Origin: Autumnicola psychrophila
GTDB taxonomy: Bacteria > Bacteroidota > Bacteroidia > Flavobacteriales > Flavobacteriaceae
Direction of reading: 5' to 3'
NCBI RefSeq assembly: GCF_031846645.1
Contig: NZ_JAVRHN010000011.1
Location: 1 to 64,000, forward strand
DNA length: 64,000 nucleotides
Shown here: in pieces, positions 18,019-26,897 of the stretch
How positions within the stretch are numbered: the first letter of the stretch is position 1
Layout of the letters: every line of letters begins with the position of its first letter
Position numbers and translations under genes: made by a program
Notes under the pieces: model-generated
Database searches by the model: none
What the model was told of the DNA's origin: nothing
The model's input: only the letters and a program-made list of their open reading frames with translations

Positions 18019-19178
18019 TCGCCATGATAGTTTAGAAAATCAAGTTCTCTCATTACTTTTTTCGCAAGTTTCTCATAATCATAATTTGTTCCTGCCATCT
18101 TCCTACATTGCTTTGACATTTTCTTGTAATCAGCTTCTCTCATATATGAAATATCCTTTATAATAACTATCAGTTCTCGCATATTTTGATATAAATATCC
18201 GTTTGCTCGATTTTCAACTATCTCAGAAAAAGCCCCCGAAGCTCTTACAATTACCGGGACTCCAGCAAAATTAGCCTCTGCTACTGTCCTCCCAAATGCT
18301 TCATAGCGTGCATTAGAAATAAGAAAATCAAACTTCTTATAAATCTCTCTTCTATCTAAAAAATCATGAAAAACAATATTAGCCACATTTTGCTTCCGAA
18401 GCCATTTCTGAAAATCTTGGTCTCCGTGTCCAATTATATGAAGCTCAAAATTCAACTCTTTAATTTCAGCAGTTTTAAATAATTCTATTATTTCTTTCTG
18501 ATTCTTTTGATCGTTAATCCTTCCAACAATACCAAAACGTATAGGCTTATGCAGCCTACGATCAGAAAAAGTTTCAGAATCAAGTAAAACACTGTTGTAG
18601 ACAACTTTAGATTTTACTTTACCAAACTCATTCAAATAATTTTTTTCAAGGAATTGAGATGGAAAAAAATGCAGGTCAGCGGAACGATAATATTTTAAAA
18701 ACTTTTTTCTGTTTTCCAAGTAAAAACCATAAACATTGTCATTCAAAGTTTCGCGATGATGCCAGACATTTTTAATACCTAGCTCTTTTGCCACCGTTAA
18801 TCCCATTGGATTCAAAGAAGAATTGACATAAATAAAATCAGGGCAAAATTGGCTCACATAATTCAAATGTTTTTTGATAGCCAACTTATTCTCAAATAAT
18901 TTCCTCCATTTATTTCGTAATAACCAAAATTTAAATAAGATGAAAGATTTCTTTTTCCACTTATCTCCAAATGCTTTATTGTAAAACCAATTGTAATGTT
19001 CAATTACCTTATAAGGAATGTTTTTCCTGATCAATTCAGATTCAATGATGCCATTTTTGGGTATAATTAACATTATCTCTAAGCTTGGATTACATTCCTT
19101 CATCCCCAAAATCAACTCCATCAAAGACCTATTAGCCCCATATAATGTAGAAGAATGTGCGTAAAATAGAATCCTCAT
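18015..19178 (-). CDS. GT4 family glycosyltransferase
   Basis: 387 residues with the two Rossmann domains of a GT-B fold. Residues 1-30 hold FYAHSSTLYGANRSLMEL, the acceptor-side glycine loop. The C-terminal domain has FGIVGRINDQKNQKEII and the retaining-GT4 EX7E motif in EAFGRTVAEANFAGVPVIV. It is probably a peripheral inner-membrane enzyme. It is the first gene of a two-gene minus-strand operon with the rhamnosyltransferase-like gene and is divergent from udk, 138 bp away. Confidence 0.92.
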   Translation of the reverse strand: MRILFYAHSSTLYGANRSLMELILGMKECNPSLEIMLIIPKNGIIESELIRKNIPYKVIEHYNWFYNKAFGDKWKKKSFILFKFWLLRNKWRKLFENKLAIKKHLNYVSQFCPDFIYVNSSLNPMGLTVAKELGIKNVWHHRETLNDNVYGFYLENRKKFLKYYRSADLHFFPSQFLEKNYLNEFGKVKSKVVYNSVLLDSETFSDRRLHKPIRFGIVGRINDQKNQKEIIELFKTAEIKELNFELHIIGHGDQDFQKWLRKQNVANIVFHDFLDRREIYKKFDFLISNARYEAFGRTVAEANFAGVPVIVRASGAFSEIVENRANGYLYQNMRELIVIIKDISYMREADYKKMSKQCRKMAGTNYDYEKLAKKVMRELDFLNYHGE

Positions 19179-19272
19179 ATCCTTTAAGGTAAAAATAAAA
19201 CAGCCCCGCCTGAAAAGTCAAATATAAACTTTCACACAGCTACAGACAATTTTATTTTATCTACCGCCCAGG

Positions 19273-19302
19273 TTTGGTTTTAAATAGTAATAGCTAAATT
19301 TG
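19273..19302 (+). promoter_or_regulatory. Bacteroidota-type promoter of udk
   Basis: TTTG at 19273-19276, then 18 bases, then TAAATTTG at 19295-19302, a full match to the Bacteroidota housekeeping consensus. The udk ATG begins 15 bases after the -7 box, so the untranslated leader would be only about 8 bases. Confidence 0.75.
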
Positions 19303-19316
19303 CCTTAAAAAAATTT

Positions 19317-19925
19317 ATGCTCATTATCGGAATTGCCGGGGGAACGGGAAGCGGAAAAACCACTGTTGTAAATCAAATTGTAGAAGAATTGAAAAATGAT
19401 GAAGTCGATATTATTTCGCAGGATTCATATTACCAGGACACTTCACATTTGAGCTATGAAGAAAGGGTGAAGATTAATTTTGATCATCCAAAATCTATAG
19501 ATTTCGACCTGTTGGTGAACCATCTTAAAGAATTAAAATCAGGCAAAGCTATAGAGGAGCCACTTTATTCTTTTAAAGAACACAACCGCACCGGCGAAAC
19601 CCGCACCATCCATCCCAGGAAGGTTCTTATCGTAGAAGGAATTTTAATTCTGACTCATCCCGATATACGGGAATTGTTTGACATCAAGATTTACGTGCAT
19701 GCCGATAGTGACGAACGTTTAATCAGAAGATTAAAGAGGGATATTAACGAACGTGGCCGCGATCTCGACGAGGTTCTCTGGCGTTATCAAACTACACTAA
19801 AGCCTATGCACCAGCAATTTATAGAGCCTACTAAAGAGTTTGCAGATATTATCATTCCTACAAATCGCTATAATACGGTAGCTGTTGACATTGTTCAAAC
19901 AATCATCAAAGATCGCTTAAGCTAA
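19317..19925 (+). CDS. udk: Uridine kinase
   Basis: 202 residues; phosphorylates uridine and cytidine with ATP or GTP in pyrimidine salvage. The Walker A loop GGTGSGKTT lies at residues 8-16. SQDSYYQD, HPKSIDF, EGILIL and the lid region RLKRDINERGRD are all in the family positions. Length is typical. It is the first gene of a rightward unit that continues with the FtsB-like gene (18 bp gap) and the methylmalonyl-CoA mutase genes. Confidence 0.96.
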   Translation: MLIIGIAGGTGSGKTTVVNQIVEELKNDEVDIISQDSYYQDTSHLSYEERVKINFDHPKSIDFDLLVNHLKELKSGKAIEEPLYSFKEHNRTGETRTIHPRKVLIVEGILILTHPDIRELFDIKIYVHADSDERLIRRLKRDINERGRDLDEVLWRYQTTLKPMHQQFIEPTKEFADIIIPTNRYNTVAVDIVQTIIKDRLS

Positions 19926-19943
19926 TTTTGTATATTTAAAGCA

Positions 19944-20258
19944 ATGAAGTGGAAAGAGATACGCACCAGACCCTGGTTTAAATTTTTTAGCAATAGATAT
20001 GTATTGCTAAGCCTCATATTTGCAGGCTGGATGTTTTTTTTGGACAGTAATTCCTGGTTTATTCACCATGAACTGAATCAGGAAGTAAATGAATTAAAGG
20101 AGAACAAAGAATATTACCAGAACCAGATCGCTCACGATAAAGCTATTATTCAGCAGTTGCAGGATTCTGTTCAACTGGAACAATTCGCACGTCAAAAATA
20201 TTACATGAAGCGTGCAGATGAGGATATTTACATCATCGAATACGATTCAATAGAATAG
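19944..20258 (+). CDS. FtsB/DivIC-family septum formation initiator protein
   Basis: 104 residues: a short basic cytoplasmic N-terminus, one transmembrane helix (about 20-36, with LSLIFAGWMFFLDS), a coiled coil (about 45-80) and the family ending LEQFARQKYYMKRADEDIYII. These bitopic proteins join FtsL and FtsQ at the division site. The position between udk and mutA is common in Flavobacteriaceae. Confidence 0.9.
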   Translation: MKWKEIRTRPWFKFFSNRYVLLSLIFAGWMFFLDSNSWFIHHELNQEVNELKENKEYYQNQIAHDKAIIQQLQDSVQLEQFARQKYYMKRADEDIYIIEYDSIE

Positions 20259-20290
20259 AGTAATTATACCTGACTATTTAAACATTACTG

Positions 20291-21685
20291 ATGAAGGATA
20301 AGTTATTTCAGGAATTTGATGAAGTTTCTGCCCGCCAATGGAAGCAAAAAATTCAATTTGATCTGAAGGGCCAGGATTATAATGAAAAATTAATCTATAA
20401 GAGCCTGGACGGCATTGACATTAAACCTTTTTACCACCAGGATGATGTATCTCAAAGCATCAAAACCCCTTCTCCCAAAAACTGGAATATTTGCGAACGA
20501 ATTTACGTGGCATCAGTCAAAATTTCAAATTCGTTAGCTAAAAATGCCATTAAAAAAGGTGCTGAAAGTTTATGGTTTATCATTCCAAATGAAAAAATTG
20601 ATATCTCAGAATTATTTAAAGACCTTAAACTAAAGAATCTGCCGGTTTACATTAGTCTCGAATTTCTTTCTGTCAGTTTTATCAGGAAAATCCATGATTT
20701 TATTAGCGAAAAAGAAGCTTCTGTCTTCCTGCAGACCGATATTGTTGGAAATCTTGCCAGAAGCGGAAACTGGTTCTATAACCTAAAACGGGATCACGAA
20801 ATCCTGGACGATATTGTTAAAATTTCGGGTGCCTTTAAATCGGTAATTTCCGTCGATAGTACGTTATATCAAAACGCCGGTGCTACAATTCCGCAGCAAT
20901 TGGCTTATGCCCTTGCCCACGCAAATGAATATTTAAACCGATATGCCGAAAATGGCAATTTTCAACATTCAGAAGATTTTCAGCTCCAGTTTATCGTCGC
21001 TTCAGGATCAAATTACTTCTTTGAGATCGCTAAAATTAAAGCCTTAAGATGGCTCTTTGCTATATTGGCCAAGGAATATAAAATTGCCGATAATTGTCAT
21101 ATTTTGGCCTTGCCTTCAAAAAGGAATAAAACCTTATACGATTATAATGTAAACATGCTTCGTACTACCACAGAATGCATGAGTGCGATTTTAGGTGGCG
21201 CAGATACGGTTTATAATTTGCCTTATGATGCTATTTTTCATAAAAACAATGAATTTGGAGACAGGATAGCCCGCAACCAGCTACTGGTAATGAAAAATGA
21301 AGCTTACCTGGACAAAGTTTCCAATGCCGCAGAAGGAACGTATTATATCGAGAGCCTGACGCGGCAATTTGCTGAAATGGCACTGGATATTTTTAAAGAA
21401 ATTGAAGAAAAAGGAGGCTTTCTAAAGCAATTAAAAGAGGGAATCATTCAGCGGAAAATCAAAGAAAGTGCTGAAGCAGAACAGAATATGTTTGACAATG
21501 GTAAACTGGTGCTTATCGGTACCAATACTTTTGAAAATCCTGAAGATAAAATGCAGCACGAATTGGAATTATATCCATTTCTAAAAAGGAATCCCAGAAA
21601 AACGCTAATTCCGCCAATTCTCGAAAAACGCTTAAGCGAGAAGATGGAACAGGAGAAACTGGAACTGGAAAAAGCCGAAAAATAA
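20291..21685 (+). CDS. mutA: Methylmalonyl-CoA mutase small (non-catalytic) subunit
   Basis: 464 residues of the substrate-binding barrel fold of B12 mutases (SGSNYFFEIAKIKALRW, MLRTTTECMSAILGGADTV, GTYYIESLTRQ). It lacks a C-terminal cobalamin-binding domain, so it cannot act alone; it pairs with the large subunit encoded next, with which it shares a TAATG overlap of 1 bp. It is shorter than the roughly 600-residue small subunits of actinobacteria, which keep a degenerate B12 domain. Together they interconvert methylmalonyl-CoA and succinyl-CoA. Confidence 0.94.
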   Translation: MKDKLFQEFDEVSARQWKQKIQFDLKGQDYNEKLIYKSLDGIDIKPFYHQDDVSQSIKTPSPKNWNICERIYVASVKISNSLAKNAIKKGAESLWFIIPNEKIDISELFKDLKLKNLPVYISLEFLSVSFIRKIHDFISEKEASVFLQTDIVGNLARSGNWFYNLKRDHEILDDIVKISGAFKSVISVDSTLYQNAGATIPQQLAYALAHANEYLNRYAENGNFQHSEDFQLQFIVASGSNYFFEIAKIKALRWLFAILAKEYKIADNCHILALPSKRNKTLYDYNVNMLRTTTECMSAILGGADTVYNLPYDAIFHKNNEFGDRIARNQLLVMKNEAYLDKVSNAAEGTYYIESLTRQFAEMALDIFKEIEEKGGFLKQLKEGIIQRKIKESAEAEQNMFDNGKLVLIGTNTFENPEDKMQHELELYPFLKRNPRKTLIPPILEKRLSEKMEQEKLELEKAEK

Positions 21686-23808
21686 TGCCAAGAAAAAATC
21701 TTCAACATATAAAATTAACAGAGCCAGAACTAAAACCTCAACTTCAGAAATCTGAAGAATTCGAAACTCCGGAAGAAATTAGGCTGAAATCTTCTTATTC
21801 CGAAGAAGATATTCAGCACCTGGAGCATCTTGGTTTTGCTGCCGGAATTCCGCCATACCTGCGTGGCCCGTACAGCACAATGTATGTTAGCAGGCCCTGG
21901 ACAATTCGTCAATACGCGGGATTTTCTACTGCAGAAGAAAGCAATGCTTTTTACAGAAGAAACCTGGCGGCCGGGCAAAAAGGACTTTCTGTAGCATTCG
22001 ATCTTCCTACCCACCGCGGTTACGACAGCGACCACGAACGTGTGGTTGGCGATGTGGGAAAAGCCGGGGTGGCCATAGGTTCTGTAGAGGATATGAAGAT
22101 CCTTTTCGACCAGATTCCACTCAATAAAATGTCGGTTTCGATGACGATGAACGGAGCAGTGCTCCCTATAATGGCCTTTTATATCGTTGCTGCTGAAGAA
22201 CAAGGCGTAAAACCTGAAGAGCTTTCGGGAACTATTCAGAATGATATTTTAAAGGAGTTTATGGTACGCAATACTTACATCTACCCTCCTACTCCATCGA
22301 TGAAGATTATCTCAGATATTTTTGAATATTCTTCTAAAAATATGCCCAAATTTAATAGTATCAGTATTTCCGGATATCATATGCAGGAAGCCGGAGCTAC
22401 CTGTGATATAGAGCTGGCCTATACCTTAGCCGACGGACTAGAATATATCCGCAAAGGCCTTGGCGCCGGAATGGATATCGACAGTTTTGCTCCGCGTCTC
22501 TCGTTCTTTTGGGCTATTGGGATGAACCATTTTATGGAAATTGCCAAAATGAGGGCAGCACGTATGCTTTGGGCAAAACTGGTTAAACAATTTAATCCCA
22601 AAAACCCGAAATCCCTTGCTTTAAGAACCCATTCCCAAACCAGCGGCTGGAGTTTAACAGAGCAGGACCCGTTTAACAATGTCGCCAGAACTTGTATTGA
22701 AGCTGCCGCCGCTGCGTTTGGAGGAACTCAAAGCCTGCACACCAATGCTTTAGATGAAGCTATTGCATTACCAACAGACTTTTCAGCAAGAATTGCGAGA
22801 AATACACAGCTCTTCCTGCAACAGGAAACCAAAATCACCAAAACGGTAGATCCATGGGCAGGAAGTTATTATGTTGAAAGCCTTACAGATGAAATTGCGC
22901 ACAGAGCCTGGGATTTAATTCAGGAAGTTGAGAATTTAGGAGGAATGACCAAAGCCATAGAGGCAGGAATTCCCAAAATGAGGATTGAAGAAGCTGCAGC
23001 AAAAAAGCAGGCGCGTATTGACAGCGGAACAGATATTATTGTTGGGAACAATAAATACAGGCTGAAAAAAGAAGATCCGCTTGTAACGCTGGAAGTTGAT
23101 AACCAAACGGTTAGGAAACAACAACTTGCCCGGTTAGAAAAAACGAAAAAGGAAAGAAATTCTGCAAAAGTAAAAAAAGCTTTAGCAGATTTATCTTCTG
23201 CAGCAAAGCACGAAAATGGCAATTTACTGGTATTGACTGTAGAAGCCGCCAGGCATCGCGCTACCCTTGGTGAAATAAGTGATGCCCTGGAAGAAATTTA
23301 CGGAAGGTATAAAGCAAAAATACAGTCCTTTAGTGGTGTTTATTCAAAAGAAATGAAAGATAATTCCTCCTTTAAAAAAGCACGTGAATTAGCCGATAAA
23401 TTTGCAGAGCAGGATGGTCGCCGCCCACGTATAATGGTAGCAAAAATGGGACAGGATGGTCACGACCGGGGTGCGAAAGTGGTCGCTACAGGATATGCAG
23501 ATCTTGGATTTGATGTAGACATTGGTCCGCTTTTTCAAACTCCAAAAGAAGCCGCAAAACAGGCCTTAGAAAATGATGTACATATATTAGGAGTTTCTTC
23601 CCTGGCAGCCGGGCATAAAACCCTTGTTCCGCAGGTAATAGAAGAGTTGAAAAATCATGGTCGTCAAGATATAATGGTAATTGTAGGAGGCGTAATTCCT
23701 TCCCAGGATTATCAGTTTTTATTTGATGCCGGTGCAGTAGCGGTTTTTGGTCCGGGAACAAAAATCAGTGATGCTGCAATACAATTACTAGAAATTTTGA
23801 TTGAATAA
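21685..23808 (+). CDS. scpA: Methylmalonyl-CoA mutase large (catalytic) subunit
   Basis: 707 residues, full length. The barrel domain runs to about residue 520 (RPWTIRQYAGFSTAEESN, HRGYDSDHERV, AHSQTSGWSL-type RTHSQTSGWSLTEQDP). The C-terminal cobalamin domain has the base-off motif QDGHDRGAKV, with its histidine ligand, plus SSLAAGH and GGVIP. The enzyme links propionyl-CoA (from odd-chain fat and branched amino acids) to the TCA cycle. It follows the small-subunit gene with a 1-bp overlap. Also called mutB. Confidence 0.97.
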   Translation: MPRKNLQHIKLTEPELKPQLQKSEEFETPEEIRLKSSYSEEDIQHLEHLGFAAGIPPYLRGPYSTMYVSRPWTIRQYAGFSTAEESNAFYRRNLAAGQKGLSVAFDLPTHRGYDSDHERVVGDVGKAGVAIGSVEDMKILFDQIPLNKMSVSMTMNGAVLPIMAFYIVAAEEQGVKPEELSGTIQNDILKEFMVRNTYIYPPTPSMKIISDIFEYSSKNMPKFNSISISGYHMQEAGATCDIELAYTLADGLEYIRKGLGAGMDIDSFAPRLSFFWAIGMNHFMEIAKMRAARMLWAKLVKQFNPKNPKSLALRTHSQTSGWSLTEQDPFNNVARTCIEAAAAAFGGTQSLHTNALDEAIALPTDFSARIARNTQLFLQQETKITKTVDPWAGSYYVESLTDEIAHRAWDLIQEVENLGGMTKAIEAGIPKMRIEEAAAKKQARIDSGTDIIVGNNKYRLKKEDPLVTLEVDNQTVRKQQLARLEKTKKERNSAKVKKALADLSSAAKHENGNLLVLTVEAARHRATLGEISDALEEIYGRYKAKIQSFSGVYSKEMKDNSSFKKARELADKFAEQDGRRPRIMVAKMGQDGHDRGAKVVATGYADLGFDVDIGPLFQTPKEAAKQALENDVHILGVSSLAAGHKTLVPQVIEELKNHGRQDIMVIVGGVIPSQDYQFLFDAGAVAVFGPGTKISDAAIQLLEILIE

Positions 23809-23830
23809 ATTTTTATTACTGACATTTGTT

Positions 23831-24490
23831 ATGATTAACCCCGACTACATCACCTTAAAAAGAGAACCTTTCTTTAGAATTGCAACAGAATTACTTTCAG
23901 AAGAATCAATAATTCTTGATATTGGTGCGGGAGATGGTAAGTTTGCTGAATACTGCAATACAGAAGACATTTTCTTAATTGATAAGAACATAAATACTGT
24001 AAAAAAACTAAAAGAAAAATATCAAAATGTCTTTTTAGGACAGCTCCCTCAATTACCATTTGAGAATGAATTCTTTGATGTTATACATATAAGTCATGTA
24101 ATAGAGCATTTATCCCCTGATGAGCTTTATCTTACGTTGGAGGAAATGAGCAGATGCTGTAAACCTGGAGGAGCCATAGTGGTTTCCACACCACTCATGT
24201 GGCATGGATTTTATAATGACCTTTCACATGTCAAGCCATACAACCCAATGGTGCTGGAAAAATATCTTTGCAGAAGCAGAAATAAAAACTTTAGCAAGAG
24301 TAATATTTCTAGCAGTTTTAGTGTAGAAAGACTAGAGTATAGATATCTCGAAAAACTTCCCGATTTGCATTTATATAATTTTAGTAAAATTGGCTATCTT
24401 ATAAAAAGGATAAGTATTTTTATCAAAAGAAGACTCTTTAAAAGATATATTCGAACTGGGTATACAATTGTTTTAAGGAAAGAACTGTAA
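23831..24490 (+). CDS. SAM-dependent methyltransferase (class I)
   Basis: 219 residues from the ATG at 23831; a TTG at 23801 would overlap scpA by 8 bp. The fold motifs are clear: motif I ILDIGAGDGKFAEYC, acidic IFLIDKNI after strand 2, and LPFENEFFDVIHISHVIEHL, typical of Methyltransf_11 proteins. The C-terminal third is basic. It lies 22 bp after scpA, in the same direction, so it may be cotranscribed. The substrate is unknown; small-molecule, lipid or glycan targets are all possible. Confidence 0.88.
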   Translation: MINPDYITLKREPFFRIATELLSEESIILDIGAGDGKFAEYCNTEDIFLIDKNINTVKKLKEKYQNVFLGQLPQLPFENEFFDVIHISHVIEHLSPDELYLTLEEMSRCCKPGGAIVVSTPLMWHGFYNDLSHVKPYNPMVLEKYLCRSRNKNFSKSNISSSFSVERLEYRYLEKLPDLHLYNFSKIGYLIKRISIFIKRRLFKRYIRTGYTIVLRKEL

Positions 24491-24656
24491 CTTTTAAACT
24501 GTATTCCAAATTCTATGGTTTTTAAGCTTTAACTGGTAAATTAAACCGAGAAAGGCTTAAAGAATGACGCTTTAAGAGGAAAACCTTACTATTATCAAAA
24601 TTTTGCAGGATATTCGCTAAAAGGAAATAACTTATTTCTACAAATCTTTTTCTTCA

Positions 24657-25730
24657 ATGAAAACTTTCACCTGCAACAACTGTAAGAATATAGTTTTTTT
24701 CGATAACGACATCTGCGGATACTGCGACAGTTTATTGGGATATTGGAATGAGGAAGAAAAGATAATAGCCGCAAACCCGGGAACAGCTTTTTCTGAAAAT
24801 AGTACAGACTTTAAATATTGTAAAAATCACCAATACAGTGCATGTAATTGGTTAATACCCGACAATTCAGACATTGAATTTTGTGAAGCCTGCCAGTTAA
24901 ACAGTATTATCCCAAACATTGAAGACAAAAAAAGACTGGAGGAATGGCGGCTAATAGAGTTTGCCAAGCACAGGTTAATTTATAGTCTTAATAAGCTACA
25001 ACTACCTTTTGTTTTTCAGCAAAAAGACGGGAAAGATTTAAAATTACAATTCCGCTTTTTAGGACCACAATCCAATAGTGAAATTGGGCAGAAAATCCTA
25101 ACAGGCCACCTAAACGGCATCATAACCTTGAATGTAGAAGAAGCAGACGATTTAAAGAGAGAAAAGGCACGAATGCAGATGGGAGAAAAAATGAGAACCC
25201 TGTTGGGGCACTTTAGGCATGAAATTGGGCATTTTTATTGGGAAGCTATTATTTTGCCACATCAGGAGAATCTTCATCAGTTTCGGGAAATTTTTGGAGA
25301 CGAAAGAAGAGATTATTCTGAAGCCCTGCAGGAGTATTACAAAAAAGGACCTGCCGAAGATTGGCGGAAGTTCTTTATTACAAAATATGCCTCTTCACAT
25401 CCATGGGAAGATTTGGCCGAAACCTGGGCTCATTATTTACACATCATGGACACTGTGGAAACCGCATACTATTTTGGTGTAAAAACAGAACCGAAGGTTT
25501 TAAAAAACAAGCAACTTTTAAGTTCAGGTATTACAATTAATCCTTACAAAGAAAGCGATTTTGATGCCATTGTAAATGAATACATATCTTTAACTATAGC
25601 CATAAATTCTTTGAACCGCGGGATGGGCCTCTCTGATATTTATCCTTTTATTCTGAATAAAAAAGATATTAGTAAATTAGGCTTTATACATAACCTTTTA
25701 TTTGACCGACGTAATACCTTTCAGACATGA
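24657..25730 (+). CDS. Zinc-ribbon putative metallopeptidase
   Basis: 357 residues. The N-terminus has a zinc ribbon (C6, C9, C20, C23) and a second Cys group further on (YCKNH, ACNW, FCEAC). The centre has HEIGHFYWEAI, the HExxH metalloprotease signature, and HPWEDLAETWAHY about 60 residues later, likely giving the third zinc ligand. This matches the putative zinc-binding metallo-peptidase family (PF15887). It has no signal peptide, so it should be cytoplasmic. Its stop overlaps the start of the reductase gene (ATGA), so the two are translated together, though no shared role is obvious. Confidence 0.88.
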   Translation: MKTFTCNNCKNIVFFDNDICGYCDSLLGYWNEEEKIIAANPGTAFSENSTDFKYCKNHQYSACNWLIPDNSDIEFCEACQLNSIIPNIEDKKRLEEWRLIEFAKHRLIYSLNKLQLPFVFQQKDGKDLKLQFRFLGPQSNSEIGQKILTGHLNGIITLNVEEADDLKREKARMQMGEKMRTLLGHFRHEIGHFYWEAIILPHQENLHQFREIFGDERRDYSEALQEYYKKGPAEDWRKFFITKYASSHPWEDLAETWAHYLHIMDTVETAYYFGVKTEPKVLKNKQLLSSGITINPYKESDFDAIVNEYISLTIAINSLNRGMGLSDIYPFILNKKDISKLGFIHNLLFDRRNTFQT

Positions 25731-26605
25731 ACTACCAAAATAAAATGCTTAGAGACGACGCTTTATACGGAAAATCGATTGTAGTTACCGGTGGTGGTAG
25801 CGGACTCGGAAAAGCGATGACCAGATATTTCCTGGAATTGGGAGCCAATGTTGCCATTACTTCCAGAAACCTCGAAAAGCTGAAAAATACAGCTAAGGAA
25901 CTCGAAGGAGAAACCGGCGGGAAGTGTTATCCATTTCAATGCGATGTTAGGAATTATGATGAAGTAGAAAAAATGCGGGACGCGGTTATTAAAAAGTTTG
26001 GAAGTGCAGATGTCTTGCTAAACAATGCTGCAGGAAATTTTATTTCCCCCACTGAAAGATTAAGTGCTAATGCTTTTGATACAATCATTGATATCGTTTT
26101 AAAAGGAAGTAAAAATTGTACGCTCGCATTTGGTAAACATTGGATTGATAAAAAAGAAGAAAATAAGACCGTTCTAAACATTGTTACGACCTATGCCTGG
26201 ACAGGTTCTGCTTATGTTGTACCAAGTGCCACTGCAAAAGCAGGTGTTTTGGCAATGACTCGGTCCCTGGCAATAGAATGGGCAAAGTACGGAATCAGGT
26301 TTAATGCAATTGCCCCTGGCCCCTTTCCTACCAAAGGCGCATGGGACAGGTTATTGCCCGGAGATCTGAAAGAAAAGTTTGATCTGGCAAAAAAAGTTCC
26401 GCTTAAACGTGTTGGAGAACACCAGGAACTGGCAAATCTCGCAGCTTATCTTGTTTCAGATTTTTCAGCTTATGTAAATGGGGAAGTTATTACTATAGAT
26501 GGTGGAGAATGGTTGAAAGGTGCAGGACAATTTAATCTGCTTGAAGCTATTCCGGAGGAAATGTGGGATCAACTTGAGGCAATGATTAAAGCTAAAAAGA
26601 ATTAA
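25727..26605 (+). CDS. SDR oxidoreductase, 2,4-dienoyl-CoA reductase-like
   Basis: 292 residues with the NAD(P) motif TGGGSGLG (about 21-28) and NNAAGNF. The active-site stretch reads TTYAWTGSAYVVPSATAKAG; the residue four before the lysine is Ser, not Tyr, and the pattern closely follows mitochondrial DECR1 (IYAETGSGFVVPSASAKAG as I recall it). GPFPTKGAWDRL also fits that group. Such enzymes reduce 2,4-dienoyl-CoA in the degradation of unsaturated fatty acids. It overlaps the zinc peptidase gene by 4 bp. A heptamer repeat follows directly. Confidence 0.85.
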   Translation: MNYQNKMLRDDALYGKSIVVTGGGSGLGKAMTRYFLELGANVAITSRNLEKLKNTAKELEGETGGKCYPFQCDVRNYDEVEKMRDAVIKKFGSADVLLNNAAGNFISPTERLSANAFDTIIDIVLKGSKNCTLAFGKHWIDKKEENKTVLNIVTTYAWTGSAYVVPSATAKAGVLAMTRSLAIEWAKYGIRFNAIAPGPFPTKGAWDRLLPGDLKEKFDLAKKVPLKRVGEHQELANLAAYLVSDFSAYVNGEVITIDGGEWLKGAGQFNLLEAIPEEMWDQLEAMIKAKKN

Positions 26606-26640
26606 AAGTTCAATGTTTGGAGTTCAAAGTTTCAGTTTTC
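26606..26640 (+). repeat. Heptamer-period intergenic repeat (AGTTCAA type)
   Basis: Five imperfect 7-base units (AAGTTCA, ATGTTTG, GAGTTCA, AAGTTTC, AGTTTTC) follow the reductase stop codon without a gap. A 14-base-period direct repeat (AGAACTGAAAACT twice, 26791-26803 and 26805-26817) occurs in the same gap before parA. The same 7-base periodicity recurs at 37104, 37226, 48250 and 60394. Confidence 0.65.
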
Positions 26641-26897
26641 AACTATCTGGTTCAGACTTTTGTTGTAGTTATATTTTCTCAGAGCCCGCAAAATTTTTAA
26701 CCATTTGAACTAATCGAGATTTTTCTTTGACACGTCCTGACACTCCCTTTTCCTCTTTTCTCTATCAGAAAGGTGCATCCGTAAGGTCTAAGAACTGAAA
26801 ACTTAGAACTGAAAACTCCTTTATAAGCTGTTGACAAAATGATTTTATATACCTATAATTAATTGTATTTTTACGCTTTAAAAACCGGATATAATTA

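Noticed and set aside
20259..20290. Possible cobalamin riboswitch before the mutase genes
   Set aside because: Only 32 bases separate the genes, too short for the element.
21730..22203. 157-codon frame antisense to the mutase large subunit
   Set aside because: Opposite strand of a clear enzyme gene; no domain.
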